The translations under genes were made by a program, and so were the position numbers. Below are positions 34,424-45,987 of a stretch of 64,000 bases of DNA, piece by piece (positions within the stretch are counted from its first letter, which is position 1; the number at the start of each line of letters is the position of its first letter). This DNA is from Colletotrichum lupini (taxonomy: Eukaryota > Ascomycota > Sordariomycetes > Glomerellales > Glomerellaceae): contig NC_064682.1 of assembly GCF_023278565.1 (NCBI RefSeq), forward strand, positions 4,340,001 to 4,404,000. The letters run 5' to 3'. Below the pieces are notes generated by a model that was given only the letters and a program-made list of their open reading frames with translations, did no database searches and had not been told where the DNA came from.

Positions 34424-35387
34424 CTACAACTTGGACTCGCGTCCTGGAGCGAAGTTTGACCTCGCAGCTCCGCCGATGGCCTCCGTAATAGTATCAACCG
34501 ACTTCAAAATCCACTCGCTGCCTTCATCGCTGGCCAACCACTCCGCACCTTGAATGTCTTCCTGGTTGTCCGCCTTGTATGTGCCGTCCTCAAGTCCCTT
34601 CCTCAAGCCGAAAACGTGCGATAGAACCTGCGGGCCGACACCGGTTTGTGCTCGCAAGCATGAAATGGCAATCATCGAAGTCAGCACTCTTCCGACGCTG
34701 GCCAGACCTCCCCGCTCCTTGGGTTCCGACAACAAACCCGCATAGTGGCTGTGGAGAATGTGGACCGGAAGATCCGGGTGCGATTGCGCCAGCTTCTCGT
34801 AGAGCTTGACCTCGAAGGGAGCGTAGATCGAGTCCCACAGGCCCTGGCCCCGTACTGTGATAGCGTCAATGTTTTGCGCGTTTGGTGTTCGCGTTGGCTT
34901 CGTCTCCAGTTGTGCCGTAACATCCTTAGGGAGGCTGGCGTAGAAGGCGTTAAGACAGTTGATGGTGCGAGGGATGCCGTTAAAGCTGATGCACTTAAGA
35001 CCGATTTCGCGAATGAACTCGGCAGTCTCGCGCTTGTCGGGGCGGCCGGAGGAAGACGCAACACTGTAGAGGGATTCTAGAGAGTCGGGAGAGTTGAGGG
35101 TGAAGGTTGCCGCGGCCTACGAGATGCCGAGGTTAGCAACTAAGCTCGCACGAGTGTTGTACCAGCTCAGTTGTACTCAATTGAGCCACACAACAGAAGC
35201 TGCGAAAGTCGCGATATGTCTATCTCACCGAAATTGCTAGCCACGGCTTTGCGCCGACGTTTTTTGATGCCGCATCCTTAGCGATGGCTTGGTACACCTC
35301 GCGAATATGCGACGGCGCAGCCGTCTGGCCGGGGCGGGCAAACGGCGCGTTAATGAGTGCCTTGAGCGACGGTGCGAGCTTCGACAT
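34424..35387 (-). CDS. AhpD-like (alkylhydroperoxidase-fold) protein, putative
   Basis: Two exons (35229-35387, 34424-35116) join in phase 0 to 283 residues. Visible blocks: FIREIGLKCISFNGIPRTIN at about 85-104, GLWDSIYAPFEVKLYEKLAQ, SHPDLPVHILHSHYAGLL and VLTSMIAISCLRAQTGVGPQ, which resemble a widespread fungal family annotated as AhpD-like or carboxymuconolactone-decarboxylase-like. The fold call comes from family memory, and I do not see the full CxxC peroxidase pair of AhpD, so redox activity is doubtful. I chose ATG 35387 (MSKLAPSLKALINAPF); another in-frame ATG at 35459 would add 24 residues of less family-like sequence. The single intron is 112 bp. Conserved protein, function uncertain. 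Confidence 0.7.
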
Positions 35388-35919
35388 GGTTTCTTCTGGT
35401 TTTCGAGTACTGCTGGAACCGGTCTGCTTCAACTGTTTCTCTGCGGGCGCATCATCCATCGGACTAGAAGGCGTGCGATCAAGCGAAGGTGGTGGGATGC
35501 AGAAGTGGTTTTGTTTCCCCAATTGAACGAGACCAGAGGGGTTCCACAAGTCGGAAGACAAAAGAAGGTCCCTCGACCGTGCGGCTCGGACTCAAAAAGA
35601 AGTGCCGACGCGAAGAGTGACATCAGCGTGGGGAAATTGGAGCTCGACTCTTTAAACATTGCGCCGAGCGGCCGAGAGCTCACCGGCTCTACATTTGGAG
35701 GCCGAGGAATTGCGGGATGAGAACGAGACCGGACGCGTATCAACAGACAGCGGGCGGATAAGCTTAGACAAGGGGTTGATGGTAACAATGCCGCATTACT
35801 TATCAAAAGAGCATTTCCATGGATCCAGTTTCTGAAAAAGGATGTCGAGAAGCCCCTCTGGCACTTTGGTTGCATGTAGCATTGCATATACCCACAGCAC
35901 ACACTTACACCAGCACACG
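35388..35919. promoter_or_regulatory. Divergent upstream region of AhpD-like and dicarboxylate carrier genes
   Basis: 532 bp between two starts on opposite strands; it should hold both promoters. If the AhpD-like protein begins at 35459, part of this is coding. No defined motif recognised. Confidence 0.4.
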
Positions 35920-37363
35920 ATGGCCGGCGGCAGCAAGCAGAAGGAGCCTTTCTGGCTTGGGTGAGTTACACGGGTCCAAGTTGGAAATGGAGGCTGGAAT
36001 CGAGCTGATCGATAATTGCAGAGGTGCTGCAGCATCTATGGCAGTCTGCTTCAGTACGTTCGCCATTGAGCTTGAGCGACATCGCCGTGTTTTGAATGGT
36101 CACTGATCACACAACTTCAGCACATCCCTTGGATCAAACTAAGTAGTGAGTAAAGAGTCGTTCACAGCTAGGAGCGCGCAGAACGAGCACTGATTGTAAA
36201 AGTCGAATGCAGGTACTCAAGTCAAGGGAGTCAATGTTTCGAGCAATGTACCGTTTCGCAGCCAGGGATGGTGAGTAATACAGCTAGTTCTCTGCTGTAG
36301 TCACTACTCACTCTCACAGGGTTCTTTTCCTTGTGGTCTGGGCTGTCAGCATCCATCTTTCGACAAACCACTTATTCGACCGCTCGGTTCGGACTATACA
36401 ACTACTTTGCGCAAAAAGCGAGACAAGGGACGGGCCAAGAGAAGTTGACAACAGCGATGACGATATCTTGTGCCGGGTTGGCTGGAGGCATGGCAGGGCT
36501 GGTCGGAAATCCTGCGGAGGTATGGCTGACATCGCTCCACTATTCAGCGCAGACTCTCACAGGTGTCAGGTTGTCCTCGTCCGCATGTGCGCCGATGGAG
36601 CCAAGAATGTCGGCGAACGATTCGCTTACTCGAACGCTGTCGAAGGGCTATACAGGATAGGTCGCGAAGAGGGTGTGGGAGCATTCACAAGAGGCATATC
36701 TGCCAATGTGGTGCGCAGTATACTCATGAGTAAGTCAAGCGAAAACCTCGGAAACGACTGTAGAATTTATTGAAGCTGATGCCGAATGATAGATGTGGGA
36801 CAAATCGCCACGTGAGTGCCAAATGAGTGGACGTCCTTAGGTGAAGGGACTCAGTAAAACAAGCAAAACTGACACGAAAGCACGAAACAGATACTCAACA
36901 GCGAAACGCATCCTTCTGCAAAAGACTGAAATGAAGGATGATATAAAAACACACGCCGTGGCATCCCTCTTTGCTGGAACTGCGGCGACAACGATTTGCG
37001 CGCCAGCTGATGTCCTCAAGAGCAGAATTCAAAGTGCTGCTGCGAGCGGCCCAGGGGCAAACGTGAGTAGACAGGTCCAGTCCCAGTCCTTGCAGAGGAA
37101 CCGACTAATCGAACCTAGTCTTTGCTTCGTATTGTACAGACGGGTCTGAGGGAAGAAGGAGCAATTTTCTTGATGAAGGGATGGACCCCGGCGTGGTTGA
37201 GATTGACGTAAGTCACATCCACGATGAAAGGAAATGTCGAGAATGTTACTAATAAACCGTATACTGAAGGCCGAATACTGTCCTGACTTTTGTGTTCATG
37301 GAACAGCTGCGGAAACTGACGCAGTGGCAGTTCGCCGCCCCGGTCGAAACCATGAAGGCATGA
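35920..37363 (+). CDS. Mitochondrial dicarboxylate carrier
   Basis: Inner-membrane carrier of the SLC25 family that exchanges malate or succinate for phosphate (dicarboxylate group by overall resemblance). Ten short exons (35920-35960, 36022-36053, 36121-36145, 36203-36270, 36320-36519, 36570-36729, 36793-36811, 36891-37062, 37119-37207, 37270-37363; the smallest is 19 bp) give 299 residues, the expected size. The three repeat signatures are present: THPLDQTKYRMQ, GNPAEVVLVRM and CAPADVLKSRI, each the P-x-D/E-x-x-K/R type. Between them come LWSGLSASIFRQTTYSTARFG and FTRGISANVVRSILMN, typical of dicarboxylate and oxoglutarate carriers. The gene ends only 33 bp from the stop of the convergent Zn2Cys6 gene. 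Substrate subtype (dicarboxylate rather than oxoglutarate) is fairly likely, not proven. Confidence 0.88.
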
Positions 37364-37396
37364 TGTACGCCAAATGGCAAACCGAGAGGTGTTTTT

Positions 37397-39859
37397 CTAG
37401 AACCCAAACTCTGTCAAATTAGGCCAGCTTAGCCAGTCAAAGTTGTTCATGTCGTCCCAGGATAGGCCTGCAAATGAGGGGTCGAACTCGTTGCCTGGCT
37501 GATTGAGAACCTCAGCAATCTGGTCGTCAGACATGGCAGAGAACTGCAAAGTCCCAGGCCATAGCTGCGACTCCATGTAAGGCGGCTGCGAGACCGGTGG
37601 CCCCATATTGACGGGAGGCGAGGCAGCAACAGCCGACGAGGGCGTTCCGAGCTGACCACTGCGAGGGATACTTGGATCAGGTTGCATACTCGTCTGAGGC
37701 TGGCCATCCATGGCTGTGGCCGCCTTCCTGACGATACGTCTTAGATATTTTCCGTACAGTGTAGACAAGCCATTTCTGTGCTTTGTGGCAGAGCCAATAC
37801 GTTCCAAGACGTCTGCCGTTTCTTCAATGAGGTTCCGAATGCTAGGTGCCAAGTTTGAGCTGCCCGTGGCGTAGGCGCTTAGAGTCAGGGCAAAACAGGC
37901 TGCAAACGAGACCATGATTGTCGTGTTGTTCGGGATCGACTGGAGCTGCGACTCTCCTTGGATCGCTGCTCGCATGACCGTCACAGCAGACGATAGCCCG
38001 GCCGTACGGAAGAATTGCCGGACTTCCATCGGGGCGGTCGGGTGGTTGATGACGCCTCCGTACGTCGAGAGCCGGGTGTGGGTGACGAGAATCTCAACGT
38101 ACGGAGGGAGTCGGCGCTGGGGGCCTGTGCCAATGGCGTAGCCCCATTCGGTCAGCCATTGATCGAAGAATCTCTCAATAGCACTCTGGATCGACTGGGC
38201 GATGAGCCCGCCGTCCGTAGATATTCCCTGCGACCCGTCGCAGAGCGCGCGGACTGTGTTGAGTAGTCCGTCGAGGTCTCGGCGAAGGACGGCCATTGAG
38301 ACTAGATGACCATCCATGGGGTCAGCAATGCTGGACCGATGCCATTGGTCGCAGTCTTTGATGACCCGGGTGATGGGCACGGTATAGGGTCGGCCGCGAG
38401 CTAGAGACATGCCTCGTTCAAGAACGAAAAGTGCGATCCAGCAGCGCTCACGGCGACGAAGAAGGCGTTGTCCAAGATCAGAGGTATGTTCAATGTGGCT
38501 GAAGCCGTCCATGGCCAGCGCTGTCCGAGGATCAAGACAGTCACCTCGGGACAAGGCCATGTTCGAACCGGAACCAACAACTTCCATTGGGATGAGGAGC
38601 TTATTCAAGGACAGATCAATGGCGATAGTGGCAGCCATATTGACATACCAGCAAGTCTCATCATCAGTGCTATGCTGGCCAGGAAACATCCATGGAACGT
38701 TGACCATGAATGCAAGAACAATCTCAACGGACTTGTGTCGGTTCGCGATGACTCTATGTGCGAGGGTCTTGCAATGGTTTGACAGTCTCTTGGACAAGGC
38801 ACCAGCGGATGGAAGGAACAGGGCCGATGCGGCCATGATGGAGGTGCACAAGAAGGCAGATCGCGAGCGCGTGAAGGGTGGAGTGTAGATCTTGGGATCA
38901 AGTCCCCATCGGGTGTGGGCAAGTTTGCCATGGAAGCTGGATGGTGAGTTTGACGAAGCCCTCATCGGCGGTGGGCGTGTGTCACTTACAAAGCAAATAA
39001 TGATTCTGCCTCTTCCTCAGTTACAAGACCCATGATGATGGGATCTATGTCGTCGCCGACATCGAAGTTGACGCGAACAGAGGTGAAGAAGGACTGGATC
39101 TCCAAGTCCTCATCGGGTTGTTCGACCTGCTTCTTGCGCCCGGCGCGGGGACCTGGCTGCTTTGGCGAGAGGCCACTGATGGGCTTGGGCGAAAGCTGCA
39201 GATTCGAGGCGCGCGCCAGGAGTTGGAGCGGGTTTTCGGCATCGTCGATTGCCAGGCTCTCCTCGTTGTGATGGTGCAAACTCATATAAGTGTTGCTGTC
39301 TGGGGTGTTGTCCAGGTCATCATCATCGTCAGATGAGAGGTCGGGTTGGTCGGGGCTGTTGAAATGCGATGAACCCCGCCTTAAGTGAGAGGAGGCGGTA
39401 GTTGACCGAGCATTTCGAGAGCCCTCCAGGAGCGCCTGGAGACTGCCGATGGCCTTGTCATCTTCGGAGTTGTGTTCACCGGTTCTGGCTCTTTTGATGG
39501 CCTGCTCAATCTGATAGAGAGCTTTATCTAGGCCCTTTCGCTTGCTATTACACGCCCGGCCAATGATCAATACTACATTAGAGAATGGTGGGGGAGTTGT
39601 GGTGCGACTCAAAGGGGTTGTCTCGGTCATGGGGGGTCGTCTGGTGTCAACACCATTAGACGGCGGGGGAGCTTTGGGGCCCTTACTTCTTGATTCCCTT
39701 CTGTCTTCCAGCGTGGAACGTAGGCCGTATGCACTCAGAATCGAGCTGAATGCACCTCTTGCATTTGTTCTCATGCGGAGAATAGTCGCACTTGATTTTA
39801 CTTCGGCGGCAGACCAGACAGGCGGCCTGCTTTGGACGTAGCGATTGAGGATCCTCCAT
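37397..39859 (-). CDS. Zn2Cys6 transcription factor with fungal-specific regulatory domain
   Basis: Nuclear regulator of 755 residues from three exons (39687-39859, 38990-39544, 37397-38936). The binuclear zinc cluster sits at the N-terminus: Cys14, 17, 24, 33, 36 and 43, spacing C-x2-C-x6-C-x8-C-x2-C-x6-C, with RRSKIK basic residues. It is followed by GRQKGIKNKRKGLDKALYQI, a linker and coiled coil formed only when intron 1 (142 bp) is removed. Residues about 100-190 are acidic and serine-rich (SSDDDDDLD), possibly an activation segment. The fungal-specific regulatory domain follows (about 230-600; LFAFFHGKLAHTRWGLDPK, RRRERCWIALFVLERG). The tail is Pro/Ser-rich and ends acidic-aromatic (GLSWDDMNNFDWLSWPNL), another possible activation motif. 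Target genes unknown; it is convergent with the carrier gene. Confidence 0.92.
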
Positions 39860-40947
39860 CCAGGTGAGGGGAAGGTGAGAGGAGCCCGGGTGCACTCTGG
39901 CGATCTCGGTGAAGAGCTAAAGTGCTCTGTACGGACAGCAAGCGACAAGATTTGGATCAGAGGAACACGCGTTATTTCTCGACGTATTGACTTTTGGGGC
40001 TGGGGTCGAGATGAGATCCAATATCAAAGCGGCCTGGTCTGTTGGCTTTTTGACGATACAAACACGCTACCCCTAGAGCAGACAGCTCTGCTGAAGATGG
40101 AAGTGCTAAAACATTGAGCCTTGCGACTCACTGACGAGAAGTCTACTTAATTGAGAGGTCTCCCGCCAAGCACCAGCCATCAGGGAGGGAGAGAAGCTCG
40201 TCCTGTGACTCGTGTGAAGCCGGAATCATTGGGGAAAGTTGAATGAGGGCACGAATCAGCACGCAGCTACGGACCCGTCCGCCGACTTGAAGGAGCTTAG
40301 TCATTACTTCATCTCTCTTGGCAAGTTAAGAGAGATTACATAATGTCAACAGTGTACGGAGTAGTGGCAGCAGCTAATTATTGTGTGAGTTCTTTGAGGA
40401 GCTGTCGCTGCTGTTGCTAACGCCAAGGACATTGACTTATTCTTGGCTTGGCCACACCTGGCTCTTATTACCTACCCTATAAGTGCTCTTGAACCATCCA
40501 TCTATTGTCGATCGTCAACCTCTTCATACATAAGTACTTACCTCTCGACTCCTGTTGCAATTGCGAGTGAGTTCCTAGGCAGAAGCAATGCCACATTTAC
40601 GCCTCCGCAAAGAACCGGGACCAGCCCAATCATGGCCAAAGTCCCTAGAATCACGGTCACCAACACGTCCCATCGTCCCATCTGCACGCATTGGGAGTGG
40701 CTCAGGGGATAACCAACCACTGCTTGATGCCTTGCCATACTGATACGGCTCATCAAGTTTGCGGCAAAGCGGCCTCGGCTGTGAGGCCAAATTCGGCCTC
40801 AATCTCACTTGACTCTAACCAACACAAAGATGAGTACATGCTTAAGTACGGTACTTTAGTTCAGGTAGATCCATACTCGAAGAAAATCTTTCTAAAATTG
40901 AAAATCCCAGATGATTTAAGCTCTGTTCGCCCCTCAACCCCGCCGCC
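39860..40947. other. Intergenic, divergent promoters
   Basis: 1.1 kb between the starts of the Zn2Cys6 gene (-) and the large unknown gene (+). No gene supported; small frames overlap on both strands. It should contain both promoters. Confidence 0.5.
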
Positions 40948-43900
40948 ATGGCACCTTGGCTCGCTGCCAAGCGCTCGTCTCCCCAGCTCTTCAGGATTGC
41001 AACTACCGTTTGTCACTCGCACACTGCACCAGCAACAACAGCTCGACTCATTCATATACCAAAAATGATGGCAGACTCAACGTCCATTACACATACGATC
41101 CTTCGCAATGGCACGCCGACGGAGGTTGCCAAATACCTCAAGGAGGTTCGAGCCAATGCCGCCGATCCGACATCCATCACATACAATCTCCATGAAGCGG
41201 TCGTCCGAGGTTCCATCCCGCACAGCATCTTCTCAATCTGGATCCCTCTATCTGACGATGCAAAGTCGATCGTGGCAGCCCTCAATCAATCAGGGAGTAC
41301 GTCCGAAAGACGCGCGGCTATGAGGGCATTTCTCAAGGCTATGCGATCAGAGGACACGATGATTCCGGTATGGAATGAGGCAGGCGGTGCTCAAGGTGTC
41401 GCAACAATCATGAGTAACCTCAGCGTCAAGGAGGTCAAGATGCTATGCAATGGCCTCGCCAGGACAGCCTCCCTTCCCCACGGGCGATCGCAGCGACGAG
41501 CGAAATTGACAGAGTTGATCGCCATCCTCGGCGCTGGGACTCCAGTCCCCAAAGAAAACCCAGATGCGAGGCCGCTGTTATCCCATTACAGGAGAATCCT
41601 GCCGGCCTGCACAACCGATCGAGTAGCCGAGCATGAAAGGACATCGCCCAACTGGACAGTAAGGCAGCGTTTCAACTTGCTTCGCACCCATCCAACATTC
41701 TACGAGACCAAATTCCTGGACTCCATCTTTTCGAATGGAGAATCTCCTTCTGCCGAATTCGATGCCAGCACGTGCACGCAGCTCATCAACAACAATTTTA
41801 GCTTCGCCAAGGACATGCTCCTCAAGTTTCTCGACGCCGGGGCTGAGCTCCCCGTTACGCCAGACGTATTCATCAAGCATATTGCTTTGCCCATTGTGAG
41901 ACGTTTGCGACGACGCAGAAAAGCCGTTCAGCAGCATCTTCCGCTTGAGATTCTTGAGCTTCTCGTCCGCCTCATCAGCAGGCATCCCGACCTTCAGAGG
42001 ATGCTGGACGATAGCCTTGTCGGTGTCATGTTCCATGTCATCAAATTCTGGGAGCATACCCGTTCGACGCGACCACAAGTTGAGCAGCATTTGGTCAAGC
42101 TTTTGAATCTCACTCCTGAGACAAAGTGGCAATCAGCCAAACAGATCGTTTCGCATCTACGTGTTGTGAATCCGGCCGTGTCCTACAGATTATTTCGGCT
42201 TATGCTCCGATATCTGCCTGCCTTCAAATTCGATATCGACGACGCTATAGGCAACGAAAACATCTCTCTCGAGAAGATCAAGGGACCGTGGCCAGCGAAT
42301 TTCTTCGTCACAACGCTTGGGCGTGATGACCGGCTTTCTTCTCTCCGCTTAGTCCAGCGCTTGATGGCTGCTTTCCCTGACGGACGTTTCCTGGAGTATT
42401 CATACGTCAGAGATTGTTCCATCTTTGAGCATGAGCAAGACTCTGATACAGTCCAAGGTGACGCGCTCGCACTCGAAGTTTTTCTTTTGCGAAGTTCGCC
42501 AGCTTCCAACCCCCTGAATACAAGCTACGACAGCAAAATAGACGCAGATCTAGAGAGGCGCAGGAAAAAAGCATCCTCAAGCCGTGATTGGGAAAGTCGA
42601 ACCTTGTGGGCTCAGTCAGCACTCGACCTCTCCATTGCGGCGGGCTCCTTAGATCTCTACGCAGAGAACCTGCTTTGGGCGAGACGCTTCAACAAAGACG
42701 TTTTTACCGTGAGGGGTCTTTACGACGAGCAGGCTTTGAAGACTGCCGAGGGTTTAGACTTACTCAGCGGTATTGAGATAGCTTCTCATGCCGGCAAGCC
42801 AGATTTCGATGCTGCGAAATCCGTTCGGTCTGCGAACAAGATCATGATGCAGCTGCTGGAAACCGCATCGATGGCCACCCGAGAACCCAGCTTCCAGGCT
42901 TATGACTGGCAAACGGTCATAGAATTGCCTGCAGCAGTGGTTGAAAGACGTTTCCAGCTGGTCAATGAGTTCCAAGATGCTCGAAAGCTGACCGATACCG
43001 AAATCTCGGAGATCCTTTGGCAGCCAACTGTGGGCTTCTTGGTTGAGCTAGAGACTTTCTTGCTTCATCCCAACCATCAAGAGCTCAACTCTCTCGGATC
43101 ACGTGGGCTGGGCTTCCCCAGGGACTGTCTCGGAGCCCGTGAAAAACGATCCCACGTCTTCAAGTTCGTGGACGGACTCGCCAAGGCACGCGATGAGTTG
43201 TGGCAGAAACACCGTCCTCGGCGTTTCCCATCGGTTCTCACGCTGGGCGAGCCATGGCCAAAGGGATTGCCGCTGCAATCTCTTCTCCCTACCGGGTTCT
43301 TCGGCCTACAGAATATCGATGCCATGCCTTACGTTCGAGAGCGGATCGAGAAGGTGGTCTTCGGGGCTCCCGAGGTCTTGCTTCAAGAGCCTCCGAAGGA
43401 AAAAGAATCTCAGCAGACGATAGGTTGTTTTGTGGACGAATACAGCTTTGCACTGAAAGCGTACATCGATGGAGGGGACATGGAAGAAAGCTGTCAGCGA
43501 GAAGAGCGCACTCGTAAAGCCTGGCGCCATGCAGTCGACAGCCTCAGTGGAGCGAGAATGACGAAAGCTGAAGCCCTACGGTTCTGGGAACAACGGTTCA
43601 ACCGCGCGGATGTCCCATTATCTGCAGACATCAAAGCAGAGTTCCCGCGACGAGTCGAGCTCTCGATTCCTGAGGTCGGAAATCCAGAAACGCTAACAGA
43701 GTGGGATCCGGATTCTTGTCACGCGGAATTTGAGGAGCTCGGTAGCAAGGAGATTCCCGTCACGATCTTAGACGTGATGATAAGCTACGATGCCTTTGGC
43801 CTAGGTGGTGATGAGGTGTGGGCGGCGTGCAGTTGGTCAGATACAGCGCAAATTCCACCAAAGGAGCGACCTAACTTCTGGGACGTGAGCCAATTCTCAC

Positions 43901-45987
43901 AGCCCCTTTCTGGTAAAATCTTAGACGCTTACTTCGCGTCCCTCCTTCTCTCTCTCAACACCATCCACGGCTCCGACTGCTCGGTCTTGAAGCACCCATT
44001 TCCATCCCAGGCCGATGTTCGATATCCGGCGCTTTACTTGGATCAGGACTTCCTTGAGACCATTGACGAAGAGTTTTTCCGCGATGATCAGGCCCAGATA
44101 GAGCATATCATCAAATCAGGTCCACCAGCATTGCTTGTACCGGTCGTGCAATCAATCCTCCAGAACGTAGCTGCCAACGAGGAATCGGAGTCTCCAACGC
44201 ATGCACATATCCAACTGGCTATGAAGCTTATCAAAGTGCTCTCAAACAGCGATCAACCATCTCTGGCTTTCCCCTTCATCAGGGATGTTGTTCTCAACAG
44301 ACCAAGCGATAGCGCCTGGCACAGAGAACTTCTCACCAAAGGATTCTTCAACGCCATTCCTCCAAAGGAGGCAAAAAGTCTTCTTTGTATGATATCGATT
44401 GGCATACAGGAGAAGCTGGGGGAACAGCAGGTCAGATACAAAAAGGCCAAGGAGGAGGGCGGTGAGCTGGCTGAGCGGTCCCCACCCGCGGTCAAAGTTA
44501 CGACGGTCAAGATGGTGGCAAAGCTTCTGAGCAATGCGCCGTTCCTGGATGTCACATCAGCTGTTGATATCCTTTCCGGTCTTTTGACCAAAGCCCAGCA
44601 CGTCGACATTCGAGTGGCCATCATTCAGACCCTGTTCGACACCCTAGAGACTGAGACAGCTTCGCCCGATGTGAAGAACCGGATTCTGACTGTCATTGAG
44701 GACCTCGCTGTGCCACTTGCAGCATCTCTCGATGAGCTTCATCCAATGACAGAGGATGATTGGACGCAAGCAGAAGCTGATGGCGCTCTACCCGAAGTGG
44801 CCAATGCGAAGGATCGATCTGCAGCTCCTATCCGGTCTCTGTTCTACAATTTGGAGATGAAGCTCTGCAACGATCCTGTATCCAAAGCAAAGCTGGTCGG
44901 TATCACGCATCGATTGATATTGCAGTCCGCGGAGAACAACAGACGGTGGTTAAAATTGTTTCTCAAGAAGAATGGCTTCTCGTTGCCTTCTGGGGGGAGC
45001 CTCCCACTCTCGCCAGTCGATCCCGCCATGCTCAAGATCTTTCAGAGAACTCCGGTGTACTTCTCGCGACCGATGCTTGGGATGCTAAGCCGGTACGTTC
45101 TTGCCAACGTTCGACCCTCTCCCGGCATGGCAGCCGTCACGAAGAAGATCGAAAGCAATGCTGCCCTAGCCAACTCGAATGCAGGAAGACACTGGTTGCA
45201 GCTCTTCAGCGGAAATGAGGGAAAGATGGTTTCAAGCAATTGGACCTACTGCCTGGAGCATATACATCTACCACATATGAGCAAAGAAGTCGCTAACCCG
45301 AACGACCGTATTACCGTTGACATGCTCCAACGTTTCGCGAAAGATTTTGCAGACGGCCTCATCAGCCATGGAGACCCTTCTAACGTTGAGGCGCTGCTCA
45401 GGCACAAGTCTGAGGCGATGATGAGGGAGAAGAATCCAGAAACGCTGAAGAGCTGGCAATTGACAACGCAGCCGGTGCTACAATCGGTCATCGCAAGAGT
45501 CGAGGAGTTACGCACTCCTTCATGGCAGCATGATCCGATGCGAGAGCCCAAGGCTCTGCCAGACCCATTCCGCCTAAGAGTGGCAATGCTGGCTGTCCCT
45601 CCCGGAGGTGCTGAAATGGATGCTTTGTTTGCTAAAGAGATATCGGCATTGATTGACGAGTTGGCAAATGGAGATGCCATGTACCACAACAACTGGATAC
45701 ATGTGAAGCACCAGCTGGCACGTAACTATTCCGTCTGGACACCACGTCTTGTTTACGTTGCTACCATTCTTGGCGATCTCTCAAACGTCAACGTCGAATG
45801 TCCTACGCTGGCAGATTACCTGCGAGTCGAAATGGCCAGGGACCTCATAAAGCGAGCTGACTATCCCAAGGCCAGAAATGATATTAATAAGTTGATGGAG
45901 ATCCTGCGCACCTGGAAGGAGTCCCCTGTCGAAAAGTTCAGAAGTGACCAGAGGGATGTTAGCACACTACCGCTCTTTGACGAGTAG
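40948..45987 (+). CDS. Large intronless protein of unknown function (1679 residues)
   Basis: A single open frame of 1,680 codons with no intron, by far the longest in the window. I do not recognise a named domain. The sequence reads as mostly alpha-helical with many short Leu-rich helices (for example EAKSLLCMISIGIQEKLGEQ and KVTTVKMVAKLLSNAPFLDV), as in helical-repeat scaffolds of the HEAT/ARM sort; this is an impression, not a proven call. No signal peptide, clear membrane helix, zinc site or P-loop was seen. The ATG at 40948 has a strong context (GCCGCCATGG); its first 38 residues are Arg/Ser/Thr/Ala-rich and acid-free, like a mitochondrial presequence. In-frame ATGs at 41065 and 41068 are alternative starts that would remove it. 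The length and lack of disruption argue for a functional, constrained gene. Confidence 0.85.
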   Translation: MAPWLAAKRSSPQLFRIATTVCHSHTAPATTARLIHIPKMMADSTSITHTILRNGTPTEVAKYLKEVRANAADPTSITYNLHEAVVRGSIPHSIFSIWIPLSDDAKSIVAALNQSGSTSERRAAMRAFLKAMRSEDTMIPVWNEAGGAQGVATIMSNLSVKEVKMLCNGLARTASLPHGRSQRRAKLTELIAILGAGTPVPKENPDARPLLSHYRRILPACTTDRVAEHERTSPNWTVRQRFNLLRTHPTFYETKFLDSIFSNGESPSAEFDASTCTQLINNNFSFAKDMLLKFLDAGAELPVTPDVFIKHIALPIVRRLRRRRKAVQQHLPLEILELLVRLISRHPDLQRMLDDSLVGVMFHVIKFWEHTRSTRPQVEQHLVKLLNLTPETKWQSAKQIVSHLRVVNPAVSYRLFRLMLRYLPAFKFDIDDAIGNENISLEKIKGPWPANFFVTTLGRDDRLSSLRLVQRLMAAFPDGRFLEYSYVRDCSIFEHEQDSDTVQGDALALEVFLLRSSPASNPLNTSYDSKIDADLERRRKKASSSRDWESRTLWAQSALDLSIAAGSLDLYAENLLWARRFNKDVFTVRGLYDEQALKTAEGLDLLSGIEIASHAGKPDFDAAKSVRSANKIMMQLLETASMATREPSFQAYDWQTVIELPAAVVERRFQLVNEFQDARKLTDTEISEILWQPTVGFLVELETFLLHPNHQELNSLGSRGLGFPRDCLGAREKRSHVFKFVDGLAKARDELWQKHRPRRFPSVLTLGEPWPKGLPLQSLLPTGFFGLQNIDAMPYVRERIEKVVFGAPEVLLQEPPKEKESQQTIGCFVDEYSFALKAYIDGGDMEESCQREERTRKAWRHAVDSLSGARMTKAEALRFWEQRFNRADVPLSADIKAEFPRRVELSIPEVGNPETLTEWDPDSCHAEFEELGSKEIPVTILDVMISYDAFGLGGDEVWAACSWSDTAQIPPKERPNFWDVSQFSQPLSGKILDAYFASLLLSLNTIHGSDCSVLKHPFPSQADVRYPALYLDQDFLETIDEEFFRDDQAQIEHIIKSGPPALLVPVVQSILQNVAANEESESPTHAHIQLAMKLIKVLSNSDQPSLAFPFIRDVVLNRPSDSAWHRELLTKGFFNAIPPKEAKSLLCMISIGIQEKLGEQQVRYKKAKEEGGELAERSPPAVKVTTVKMVAKLLSNAPFLDVTSAVDILSGLLTKAQHVDIRVAIIQTLFDTLETETASPDVKNRILTVIEDLAVPLAASLDELHPMTEDDWTQAEADGALPEVANAKDRSAAPIRSLFYNLEMKLCNDPVSKAKLVGITHRLILQSAENNRRWLKLFLKKNGFSLPSGGSLPLSPVDPAMLKIFQRTPVYFSRPMLGMLSRYVLANVRPSPGMAAVTKKIESNAALANSNAGRHWLQLFSGNEGKMVSSNWTYCLEHIHLPHMSKEVANPNDRITVDMLQRFAKDFADGLISHGDPSNVEALLRHKSEAMMREKNPETLKSWQLTTQPVLQSVIARVEELRTPSWQHDPMREPKALPDPFRLRVAMLAVPPGGAEMDALFAKEISALIDELANGDAMYHNNWIHVKHQLARNYSVWTPRLVYVATILGDLSNVNVECPTLADYLRVEMARDLIKRADYPKARNDINKLMEILRTWKESPVEKFRSDQRDVSTLPLFDE

